A stretch of 64,000 bases of DNA, taken from NCBI GenBank assembly GCA_025451845.1, contig JANWJS010000009.1, positions 44,281 to 108,280 of the forward strand. The letters run 5' to 3'. The translations under genes and the position numbers were made by a program. The notes under the pieces are model-generated. The model was not told where the DNA came from, made no database searches, and saw nothing but the letters and a program-made list of their open reading frames with translations. Positions 1 through 7,582 of the stretch are shown here, in pieces; the stretch's first letter is position 1, and each line of letters opens with the position of its first letter. The stretch is from Steroidobacteraceae bacterium. Lineage in GTDB: Bacteria; Pseudomonadota; Gammaproteobacteria; Steroidobacterales; Steroidobacteraceae.

Positions 1-1341
1 CGCCTGCATGCCCGAATGTACATCTGCGATTGGCGCGATTTCGCGCCCGAGGTTGCGCGGCTGGCGCAGCGTATAGAGCGCGACGAGGCCACATTGAATC
101 CTTTCGCCGTCCTCGCCCTGTGCGGCTCCGCGCAGTTGCAGAAGCGGGCGGCGCAGAACTGGGTGCGGCAGGAATGTCCCCCGAATGACAGGCTGCCCGC
201 GCTACCCCAGCGAAGCCGGCGCGACAAGATAAGGGTCGGCTACTTTTCCGGGGATTTCCGCGGCCACGCGATTTCCTTCCTCACCGCTGAATTGTTCGAG
301 ACTCACGACCGGCGCCAGTTCGAGCTGACCGCGTTCTCGCTGGGTCTGAATACGAAGGACGACATGAGAGCGCGGCTCGAGGCGGCGTTCGACAGCTTTC
401 TCGACGTGCAGCACGAGTCCGACCATGACATCGCGCGACTTGCCAGGAGCCTGGAGATAGACATCGCCGTGGACCTCGGCGGATTCACGCGTGGCGGCAG
501 GCCGAGGATCTTCGCGACGCGGGCCGCGCCGCTGCAGGTGAGCTATCTGGGCTACCTCGGTACGATGTCGGCCGACTACATGGACTATCTGATCGCGGAC
601 GGTACGATCGTCCCCGCGGCGCATCAGCAGTACTATTCCGAAAAGATCGTCTACCTGCCCAGTTATCAGGTCAACGACTCGAGGCGGCCGATCGCCGCGA
701 GGCGATTTAGCCGCGAGGAGCTCGGCTTGCCGCCCGCGGGCTTCGTCTTCTGTTGCCTCAACTCCACCTACAAGCTCACGCCGGGCACCTTCGCGGGCTG
801 GATGCGCATCCTGGCGCGCGTGCCCGGCAGTGTGCTTTATCTCCTGGGCGGCAGTGCGGCGCTCGAGAGCAATCTGCGCCGCGAGGCCGATGCACGGGGA
901 GTCGCGCCAGAGCGGATCGTGTTTGGCGCGAGACTACCCCGTGCCGAGTATCTGGCCCGTTATCGCACGGCCGACTTGTTTCTGGACACGCTGCCTTATA
1001 ACGCGGGCACGACAGCCAGTGATGCGCTGTGGGCAGGCCTGCCGGTTCTCACCTGCATGGGGGAGGCGTTTGCCAGCAGGGTCGGGGCGAGTCTGCTGCG
1101 GGCCGTCGGGCTGGCGGAGCTCATCGCCGCGACGCCGGAGCAGTACGAGCAGCTCGCTGTTGAGTTGGCGAGCGACCCGCAGCGGATGGCCGCCATCCGG
1201 GCAAAGCTCGCAGCCGGCGTTCGAACGTCGCCTTTGTTCGATACCGCCGCCGCGACCCGGCACCTGGAAGCAGCCTACGCGAGGATGTATGACCGCTATC
1301 ACACCGGTCTGCCACCCGAGCATATCCGCGTAGATGCCTGA
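1..1341 (+). CDS. SPINDLY-type O-linked GlcNAc transferase, 5' end outside window
   Basis: The frame is open from base 1, so the gene begins upstream; 446 C-terminal residues are visible. They match the catalytic half of GT41 (SPINDLY/OGT) enzymes, which move GlcNAc from UDP-GlcNAc to Ser/Thr of proteins. Visible marks are 'GYFSGDFRGHA' (about residue 80 of the visible part), 'GYLGTMSADYMDYLIAD', 'CLNSTYKLTP' with the lysine that matches the conserved OGT active-site lysine, and 'NAGTTASDALWAG' near the C-terminus. TPR repeats normally lie N-terminal and would be outside the window. The bacterial substrate cannot be told from sequence. Family assignment is strong; function in this cell is inferred. 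Confidence 0.88.
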   Translation, partial: RLHARMYICDWRDFAPEVARLAQRIERDEATLNPFAVLALCGSAQLQKRAAQNWVRQECPPNDRLPALPQRSRRDKIRVGYFSGDFRGHAISFLTAELFETHDRRQFELTAFSLGLNTKDDMRARLEAAFDSFLDVQHESDHDIARLARSLEIDIAVDLGGFTRGGRPRIFATRAAPLQVSYLGYLGTMSADYMDYLIADGTIVPAAHQQYYSEKIVYLPSYQVNDSRRPIAARRFSREELGLPPAGFVFCCLNSTYKLTPGTFAGWMRILARVPGSVLYLLGGSAALESNLRREADARGVAPERIVFGARLPRAEYLARYRTADLFLDTLPYNAGTTASDALWAGLPVLTCMGEAFASRVGASLLRAVGLAELIAATPEQYEQLAVELASDPQRMAAIRAKLAAGVRTSPLFDTAAATRHLEAAYARMYDRYHTGLPPEHIRVDA

Positions 1342-1382
1342 GCCAGGCAGAGTCCTATGATTGTGACCGTTATCGTTGCATT

Positions 1383-1396
1383 TGACAGCGCTGTCA
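1383..1396. promoter_or_regulatory. Perfect 14-bp palindrome, LacI-family-type operator
   Basis: TGACAGCGCTGTCA is a perfect palindrome with the central CG step typical of LacI/GalR-family operators. It ends 24 bp before the chosen GH3 start at 1421, where a bound repressor would block transcription. No LacI-family gene is present in the window, so the regulator would act from elsewhere. Confidence 0.55.
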
Positions 1397-1420
1397 CCCC
1401 GTGGGATTCTGCGCCCGCCT

Positions 1421-3979
1421 ATGCAAACAGCCAAGAACGAGCATTACGGGGTCGGGGTCACCGGGCGCATGGCGCTGCTGGCGGCACTGGGGGCCATTCT
1501 CTTCGGGCTCTTCGCCTCCGCTCAGGCCTACGGCGCCGAGCCGCGGGCCGTCATCCATCCGGAGATCTGGCCCGAGGCCCGGCCGCAGCTGCCACCTGAT
1601 CCGGCGCTCGAGCGCAAGGTCAACGCCCTCCTCGCCGGCATGACGCTCGAGCAGAAGGTCGGCCAGGTGATCCAGGGTGATATCTCCACTCTCACCCCCG
1701 CGGACCTGAGTCAGTATCCGCTCGGCTCGGTCTTGAACGGCGGCAACTCCAAGCCCGGCGGCAACACGCTGGCGCCGCCGTCGGCATGGCTCAGCCTCGC
1801 GAACCAGTTCTATCTGGCATCGATGGCGTTCTCCCAGGGCCCGCACCCCATTCCGGAGTTCTGGGGCATCGACGCCGTACACGGCAACAACGATGTCTAT
1901 GGCGCAACGGTGTTCCCGCAGAATGTCGGCCTCGGCGCGACGCACGACCCGGCGCTGATGCGCCTCATCGGCGGCGTCACCGCGGAGGAAGTCCGTGCAG
2001 TGGGGCTCGACTGGACTTTCGGGCCGACGCTCGCGATCGTCAGTGACACTCGCTGGGGACGCAGCTACGAGAGTTATTCCCAGAGCCCGGCGATCGTGCG
2101 CCAATACGCGCGCGCCATGGTGTTGGGTTTGCAGGGCAAGCCCGGCACGCGCGAGTTTCTCGATGCCCATCACGTGATCGCCACCCCGAAGCACTACCTC
2201 GGCGACGGCGGCACGCACGGCGTCGATCAGGGTGACAACACGGAGAGCGAGCAGCAGCTGCGCGACAGCGACGGCGCGGGCTACCCGGTCGCGGTGGCGG
2301 CCGGCGCGCAATCCGTCATGGTCTCATTCTCCAGCTGGCAGGGCGTGAAGATCGTCGCCAGCCACGGCCTGCTCACCGAGGTCCTCAAGGATCGCTGGCA
2401 CTTCGACGGCTTCACCGTCGGCGATTGGAATGCGCACGGCCAGGTGCCGGGCTGCACGGATGCAAGCTGCCCCCAGGCCGTCAATGCCGGGCTCGACATG
2501 TTCATGGCGCCCACCGACTGGAAGCAGCTCTACACCAACACCCTGCAACAGGTGCGCTCCGGACAGATTTCGCAGTCGCGGCTCGATGACGCCGTGCGGC
2601 GCATCCTGCGGGTGAAGCTGCGCGACCGGCTCTTCGAGGAAGGGCCGCCCGCCTCGCGGCCGCTCGCCGGACACTTCGATCTACTCGGCTCGCCGCAGCA
2701 CCGCGCCATCGCACGCCGCGCCGTGCGCGAGTCACTGGTGCTGCTGAAGAATGAGAACCACCTGCTGCCCTTGAAGCCCCGCGAGCGAGTGCTCGTCGCC
2801 GGCGACGGCGCCGACAACATCCCGATGCAGTGCGGCGGATGGACCATCACCTGGCAGGGCACCGGCACGACCAACAAGGACTTCCCCCATGGCGAGTCCA
2901 TCTGGCAAGGCATTGCGCAGACGGTGCGCGCCGCCGGCGGCGACGCCGAGCTGAGCGCCGAGGGCACGTTCAAACAGAAACCTGACGTTGCCATCGTCGT
3001 CTACGGTGAGAATTCGTACGCGGAGTTCCAGGGCGACGTACCTAACCTCGCCTTCAGCCCCGGGAACGACACCGACCTCGAGCTCCTGGGCCGCCTGCGC
3101 GCCGCGGGTATCCCGGTCGTCTCCGTCTTCCTCTCCGGCCGGCCTCTCTGGGTGAATCCGGAGCTCAACGCCTCAAATGCGTTCGTTGCGGCCTGGCTCC
3201 CCGGTTCAGAGGGCGACGGCGTCGCCGACGTACTCTTTCGCAAGCCCGACGGCGCGATCCGCTACGACTTTCAGGGCAAGCTGGCCTTCTCCTGGCCGCG
3301 CACGCCGCTGCAGTTCGGCAGCGACACTCCCGGCCAGCGCCTCTTTGCCCTCGGCTATGGCCTGCGGGACGCGAGCAACGGCAACCTCGCCAAGCTGCCG
3401 CAGGGGTCCGGCCTGCCCTCGGCCACCCTGGTCGACACCCAAGTCTTCTTCGCTTCCGGCCGCACCGGCTCCGGCTGGCACTGGGCAGTCGCCGACGACG
3501 CCGGCGCCAGCCCGGTGGCGCGAGGCATCGGCTCGTCCGACGCCGGACGTCTGACTCTCACCGCGATCGACAGGGTCAAGCAGGAAGATGCCCGGCAGCT
3601 GCGCTGGTCGGGCACCGGCCAGTCCACCGCGGAAATCACCGGCGTGACCGCAATCGACCTGACGCGTCAAACCAACGGCCAGATGGCCCTCGGCTTCGAT
3701 TACCGGGTCGAGGACGCGCCGAGCGCGCCGGTCACCGTCAGCATGAGTTGCGGCGCCTCTTGCGCCGGCATCGTCGCCGTCACATCAGCTCTGAGCGCGG
3801 CACCCCGCGGCCACTGGCAACATCTGGACATCCCTCTCGCGTGCTTCGCCTCCGCCGGTGCGAACATGAGCCGAGTGCGCACGCCCTTCGCGCTGCAGAC
3901 GGTCGGCAAGCTGACGCTCGCCATCGGCAACATCCGGCTGGAGAGCGGCACGGCGGGCAGCGCCGCCTGCGCTCACTGA
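1421..3979 (+). CDS. Secreted GH3 exo-beta-glucanase/beta-glucosidase (ExoP-like)
   Basis: An 852-residue glycoside hydrolase family 3 protein. The chosen ATG gives a signal peptide with a hydrophobic core around residues 17-34 and a likely cut after 'AQAYGA'. A GH3 N-terminal barrel follows (with 'IDAVHGNNDVYGATVFPQN'), then 'GFTVGDWNAHGQ' with the conserved nucleophile Asp, then the second GH3 domain ('ESLVLLKNENHLLPL'). The last 200 or so residues resemble the jelly-roll extension of ExoP-type enzymes. These release glucose from the non-reducing ends of beta-1,3/1,4-glucans in the periplasm or outside. An in-frame TTG at 1376 would overlap the LacI-type palindrome and is unlikely. With the GH74 gene 6 kb away it suggests plant glucan or xyloglucan use. 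Confidence 0.9.
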   Translation: MQTAKNEHYGVGVTGRMALLAALGAILFGLFASAQAYGAEPRAVIHPEIWPEARPQLPPDPALERKVNALLAGMTLEQKVGQVIQGDISTLTPADLSQYPLGSVLNGGNSKPGGNTLAPPSAWLSLANQFYLASMAFSQGPHPIPEFWGIDAVHGNNDVYGATVFPQNVGLGATHDPALMRLIGGVTAEEVRAVGLDWTFGPTLAIVSDTRWGRSYESYSQSPAIVRQYARAMVLGLQGKPGTREFLDAHHVIATPKHYLGDGGTHGVDQGDNTESEQQLRDSDGAGYPVAVAAGAQSVMVSFSSWQGVKIVASHGLLTEVLKDRWHFDGFTVGDWNAHGQVPGCTDASCPQAVNAGLDMFMAPTDWKQLYTNTLQQVRSGQISQSRLDDAVRRILRVKLRDRLFEEGPPASRPLAGHFDLLGSPQHRAIARRAVRESLVLLKNENHLLPLKPRERVLVAGDGADNIPMQCGGWTITWQGTGTTNKDFPHGESIWQGIAQTVRAAGGDAELSAEGTFKQKPDVAIVVYGENSYAEFQGDVPNLAFSPGNDTDLELLGRLRAAGIPVVSVFLSGRPLWVNPELNASNAFVAAWLPGSEGDGVADVLFRKPDGAIRYDFQGKLAFSWPRTPLQFGSDTPGQRLFALGYGLRDASNGNLAKLPQGSGLPSATLVDTQVFFASGRTGSGWHWAVADDAGASPVARGIGSSDAGRLTLTAIDRVKQEDARQLRWSGTGQSTAEITGVTAIDLTRQTNGQMALGFDYRVEDAPSAPVTVSMSCGASCAGIVAVTSALSAAPRGHWQHLDIPLACFASAGANMSRVRTPFALQTVGKLTLAIGNIRLESGTAGSAACAH

Positions 3980-4125
3980 CTACGAGCTCGCACCGCCTGC
4001 AATCGCGCATCGCGAATCGCTCATCTCCATCGGCATCTTTTTGATGAGGGAGCGCATCCCGCGCCGCTCGCTCAGTCTGCCGGGCGTATCATTGCGATCT
4101 GCTCACCTGCGATTGCGGAGGCCAT

Positions 4126-5517
4126 GTGCCCGAACCGACAGCACCAGTGAGCGCCGCACGGCGCCCCGCGCGCGTTCCTGCGGCACCGGACACCCACGCC
4201 ATCGTAATCGGCGCCAGCATGGCGGGCCTGCTGGCCGCCCGCGTGTTGTGCGACCACTTCGCACGCGTGACGCTCGTGGAACGGGACGCGCTGCCCGATG
4301 GGGTGCAAGCGCGCAAGGGCGTGCCTCAGGGTCGCCATCTGCACGTGCTCCACACGAAGGGTGAGGAAATTCTCAATGGATGGTTTCCCGGCTTGAGCGC
4401 CGACCTGGTGGCGAGCGGGGCCACGCGACTCGATATCCCGGGCGACCTGCTCTGGTTTCACCTCGGCGGCTACAACGTGCGCTTCCAGAGCGGACTCACG
4501 ACCCTCGCCATGAGCCGCCCTCTGCTCGAGACCCATGTGTACCGCCGCGTGTTGAGACTCCCGAATCTTGTTTGCCGCCCGCGGCATGAGGCCATCACCT
4601 TGGCCACCAATCCCGATCGCAGCCGGGTGACGGGAGTCATCGTGCGCCGAGTGCCTGCCGACGGTTGCACGGAATTGCTCGAGGCAGATCTCGTCGTCGA
4701 TGCCTCCGGCCGCGGCTCGCGATCGCCTGCATGGCTGGAATTGCTCGGCTATCGGCGCCCCACCGAGAGCACCGTAACCATCGGCTTCGGCTATACCACC
4801 CGCCTTTATCGGCAGGACGCCGCAAGCCTGCCGCAAGCCAAGGCCATCTTCATCCAACCTACACCGCCGCAGCAGAAGCGCGTGGGAGCCCTGTTTCCGA
4901 TCGAAGAAGGGCGCTGGATCGTGACGCTGGGCGGTTATCGCGACCATCACGCGCCCGCGGATGAACAAGGCTTTCTGGCGCATGCACGCGCCCTCTGCGC
5001 GCCAGATCTTCACCGTGTCCTGGAGCGAGCGGAACCGGTGTCCGACTTCATCGTGCACGGCTTTCCCTCGAACCTGAGGCGCCATTACGAGCGGATGAGG
5101 GATTTCCCGGAGCGCTATCTGGTCGTCGGCGACGCGATGTGCAGCTTCAATCCCATCTACGCGCAGGGCATGACCGTGAGCGCCTGGGAGGCCGAGGCGC
5201 TCGATGGAATGCTGCGGCAGCGCGCCACGACGCCCGCGAAAGCGGCCACCCGCGCCTACTTCACCGCGGCGGCAAGGATGATCGACAAATCGTGGCGCAT
5301 AGCGGCAGGCGAGGATTTCCGCTATGCGGGCGTTGCAGGCTCCAAGGCGCTCGGGACCGATATCATCAACTGGTACGTCGGCCGCGTGCACAAGGCGACG
5401 CACCGCGATCCGGCCATCTCCGCAGCCTTCATCAAGGTGCTGATGTCACTGGAAGCTCCGACATCTCTATTCAAGCCGGGCACCGCGCTGACAGTATTGA
5501 AAGGCGCTCGTGCCTAG
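4126..5517 (+). CDS. FAD-dependent monooxygenase/oxidoreductase
   Basis: A 463-residue flavoprotein of the p-hydroxybenzoate hydroxylase/geranylgeranyl-reductase fold. Near residues 25-35 is a Rossmann start 'VIGASMAGLLAAR', a variant of GxGxxG, followed by 'VTLVERD', whose acidic residue binds the FAD ribose. 'PQGRHLHVLHTKG' is typical of the halogenase/monooxygenase-like subgroup. 'YLVVGDAMCSFNPIYAQGM' near residue 340 is the second FAD-binding motif. The substrate is unknown. I chose GTG 4126 because GGAGG lies just upstream at 4117-4121; another GTG at 4147 is possible. It stands alone, followed convergently by the DGPF gene, so context gives no pathway. Confidence 0.8.
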   Translation: MPEPTAPVSAARRPARVPAAPDTHAIVIGASMAGLLAARVLCDHFARVTLVERDALPDGVQARKGVPQGRHLHVLHTKGEEILNGWFPGLSADLVASGATRLDIPGDLLWFHLGGYNVRFQSGLTTLAMSRPLLETHVYRRVLRLPNLVCRPRHEAITLATNPDRSRVTGVIVRRVPADGCTELLEADLVVDASGRGSRSPAWLELLGYRRPTESTVTIGFGYTTRLYRQDAASLPQAKAIFIQPTPPQQKRVGALFPIEEGRWIVTLGGYRDHHAPADEQGFLAHARALCAPDLHRVLERAEPVSDFIVHGFPSNLRRHYERMRDFPERYLVVGDAMCSFNPIYAQGMTVSAWEAEALDGMLRQRATTPAKAATRAYFTAAARMIDKSWRIAAGEDFRYAGVAGSKALGTDIINWYVGRVHKATHRDPAISAAFIKVLMSLEAPTSLFKPGTALTVLKGARA

Positions 5518-5554
5518 GCCGGCTCGGATATCGACACCTTCGAGATCAGCTCTC

Positions 5555-5935
5555 TCATCGCTTTTCCCCTCGATCCCAAGCCTCTAAGTCCTCCAGCGAG
5601 TACAGCGGACGAATCTCAACCTGCGAGTCCGCTGGCATGGGGGACTTCTTCGCCCATGCGACGGCCTCTTCGATGGACTTCACCTCCCACAGTGCGAAAC
5701 CCGCGACCAATTCTTTCGTCTCGGCAAACGGTCCGTCTATCACGGTGGGATTCTTGCCTGAGAACTGCACGCGCTTGGCAAAGCGGGTTGGTTTGAGTCC
5801 ACCGAGTATTTCCACCTTGATGCCCGCGGCGATGAGAGCCTCGTTATACTTCTCCATCGCGGACATCGCCTCGGGAGTGGGCGGCACGCCGGCTTCGGTG
5901 TCCGGGGTCGCTTTACCAATCACCATGACTTTCAT
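5555..5935 (-). CDS. YCII-related DGPF-domain protein
   Basis: A 126-residue protein of the YCII/DGPF family: N-terminal 'MKVMVIGKATPDTEAG', then 'VIDGPFAETKELVAGF', the motif that names the family, and 'WEVKSIEEAVAWAKK'. The family is a small ferredoxin-like fold of unknown activity. Its genes are typically next to ECF42 sigma factor genes, and here the sigma gene lies divergently 124 bp away. AGGAG precedes the ATG by 7 bases, which decides the start. A promoter-like element TGTCGG-N17-CGTC lies upstream on this strand, matching one in front of the sigma gene. Likely a direct target of that sigma factor. Confidence 0.85.
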   Translation of the reverse strand: MKVMVIGKATPDTEAGVPPTPEAMSAMEKYNEALIAAGIKVEILGGLKPTRFAKRVQFSGKNPTVIDGPFAETKELVAGFALWEVKSIEEAVAWAKKSPMPADSQVEIRPLYSLEDLEAWDRGEKR

Positions 5936-5971
5936 TACACATCTCCTGCCTGGGGTGAATTGCGCTTCAAG

Positions 5972-5998
5972 GACGCCCTGAGGATCTCTCTGCCGACA
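5972..5998 (-). promoter_or_regulatory. ECF-type promoter TGTCGG-N17-CGTC for the DGPF gene
   Basis: Read on the minus strand, TGTCGG (5993-5998) and CGTC (5972-5975) are 17 bp apart, as expected for -35 and -10 elements of an ECF sigma promoter. ECF42 promoters are described as TGTCGA with CG(A/T)C. Predicted transcription starts about 30 bases before the DGPF start codon, leaving room for its AGGAG. Confidence 0.6.
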
Positions 5999-6022
5999 AT
6001 CGCAGGGGAAATATTTGCATCC

Positions 6023-6049
6023 TGTCGGTCCGGAGCATAGTCCATCGTC
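6023..6049 (+). promoter_or_regulatory. ECF-type promoter TGTCGG-N17-CGTC for the sigma factor gene
   Basis: TGTCGG (6023-6028) and CGTC (6046-6049) have the same sequence and the same 17-bp spacing as the element on the opposite strand at 5972-5998. The -10 ends 10 bases before the ATG at 6060, so the message would be leaderless or nearly so. This implies autoregulation of the sigma gene. Confidence 0.6.
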
Positions 6050-6059
6050 CTTGCAGCAG

Positions 6060-7313
6060 ATGCACGACCCGGCGCACATCGATATCGCTATTTCAGGGGC
6101 TCGGCCGAAGGCCGTTGCAGCCCTTCTGCGGTACTTCCGTGACCTGGACACGGCTGAGGAGGCATTTCAGGAAGCCTGCCTTCGCGCTGTGCAGACCTGG
6201 CCCGATAAAGGGCCGCCCCGAGACCCCGCGGCGTGGCTCATTACGGTCGGGCGCAATGCGGCCGTCGACACCAAGCGCCGTATCCGCTCCATCGGACCGT
6301 TGCCTGAGGCTGATGCCCTCCCGGACGCCCGCGACGACCTGGCTCCGGAACGCCTCGACGAGAGTCACTATGGAGACGACATCCTGCGGCTGTTGTTCGT
6401 CTGCGGGCACCCCGCCCTGCCCGCGACCCAGCAGATCGCCCTCGCACTGCGCATCGTATCCGGGCTCACGGTGGAGCAGATTGCCAAGGCATTCCTGGTG
6501 TCTCCCGCTGCGATGGAGCAGCGGATCACCCGCGCCAAGCGGGTGATTGCGGAAGCGGGCGTCGAATTTGACGCACCCGGCGCTGACGAGCGGCGCACGC
6601 GGCTCGCCGCCGTTGCGACGATGATCTATCTCATCTTCAATGAGGGCTACGGTAGCACTCCGGACACCGCCGCGGCGCGCGCGGTGCTCGCGGACGAAGC
6701 CATCCGCCTGGGGCGGCTGCTGTTGAGCCTTTTCCCAACCGATCCCGAGGTCTTCGGGCTTCTGGCTCTGATGCTGCTGCAACAGTCCCGCGCGCCGGCA
6801 CGCTTCGATGCGCATGGCGAGATCGTATTGCTCGAGGAGCAGGATCGGAGCCGCTGGAAACGGACGCTCATCGATGAAGCGCGGCTGTTGCTGGAAAGAG
6901 CTTCCGTGAGCCAAAGCCTGGGCCCTTACCAACTTCAGGCGGCCATTGCCGCGCTCCATGCCCGCGCGACCCGGCCCGAAGACACGTTGTGGAAAGAGAT
7001 CGACTCGCTGTATCAGGTGCTCGAAGCCCTGCAGCCCTCTCCCGTGGTGACGCTCAATCGAGCCGTGGCAGTTTGGAAGCTGCGAGGTCCTGAGGCTGCG
7101 CTGGAGTTGATCGACCCGTTAAGAAGCGAGCTGGATGCCTACTTCTATTGGCACGGGTTGCGGGGCACGCTGCTCAAAGAACTGAATAAGCCGGACGAAG
7201 CTCGCGGTGCGCTGAACCGTGCCATCGCCCTGGCGAATTCCGTTGCGGAAGCCAAACTCATCCGGCGCGAGCTGGACAGTCTTGGGGCGGCGCCTGCTAC
7301 GCGACTACCGTGA
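6060..7313 (+). CDS. ECF42-type RNA polymerase sigma factor with TPR-like C-terminal extension
   Basis: A 417-residue protein. Residues 1-75 carry sigma region 2 ('AEEAFQEACLRAVQTWP', 'AAWLITVGRNAAVDTKRR'). Residues 105-165 carry region 4 with helix-turn-helix ('ALRIVSGLTVEQIAKAFLV', 'AAMEQRITRAKRVI'). A long extension begins 'MIYLIFNEGY', is rich in short helical repeats, and is characteristic of ECF42, where it is thought to control activity without a classical anti-sigma factor; none is encoded nearby. The ATG at 6060 fits the family N-terminus; a TTG at 6015 lies upstream of the predicted -35. The divergent DGPF gene is its usual partner. The 3' end overlaps the next, convergent gene by 17 bp. 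Confidence 0.88.
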   Translation: MHDPAHIDIAISGARPKAVAALLRYFRDLDTAEEAFQEACLRAVQTWPDKGPPRDPAAWLITVGRNAAVDTKRRIRSIGPLPEADALPDARDDLAPERLDESHYGDDILRLLFVCGHPALPATQQIALALRIVSGLTVEQIAKAFLVSPAAMEQRITRAKRVIAEAGVEFDAPGADERRTRLAAVATMIYLIFNEGYGSTPDTAAARAVLADEAIRLGRLLLSLFPTDPEVFGLLALMLLQQSRAPARFDAHGEIVLLEEQDRSRWKRTLIDEARLLLERASVSQSLGPYQLQAAIAALHARATRPEDTLWKEIDSLYQVLEALQPSPVVTLNRAVAVWKLRGPEAALELIDPLRSELDAYFYWHGLRGTLLKELNKPDEARGALNRAIALANSVAEAKLIRRELDSLGAAPATRLP

Positions 7314-7509
7314 CGGACCGACCTGGCCGCGCGGCCTCGTGATACAGGTCGTCCAGATATCGCGCGATCTCTGCCGGCGTCTGAATTTCCTCCGGGATCG
7401 CCAGGTTGTTGATCCTCACGCGCTTGCCGGGAGCGATGCGGTAGGCCACCCATTGACCGTTTTCCCGACGAACCTCGATTCGAAACCGTCCGTACACGTC
7501 GAATTTCAT
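7297..7509 (-). CDS. Small conserved protein of unknown function (70 aa)
   Basis: A 70-residue protein starting 'MKFDVYGRFRIEVRRENG' and ending 'ARPGRSVTVVA'. It has no membrane segment or signal and looks like one compact alpha/beta domain: strands rich in basic and aromatic residues, then the helix 'TPAEIARYLDDLYHEA'. Short proteins of this type occur as uncharacterised families in Proteobacteria. The start is well supported by GGGAGG four bases before the ATG. It overlaps the tail of the sigma factor gene by 17 bp in convergent orientation and sits 73 bp downstream of the GH74 gene on the same strand, so co-transcription with that gene is possible. Function unknown. Confidence 0.6.
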   Translation of the reverse strand: MKFDVYGRFRIEVRRENGQWVAYRIAPGKRVRINNLAIPEEIQTPAEIARYLDDLYHEAARPGRSVTVVA

Positions 7510-7582
7510 CGCGCCTCCCTCGAAGAAGCGACCGCGAAAAACAATCCAACGAACGATGGCATGTCGCGAGTCTCGACCGCAA

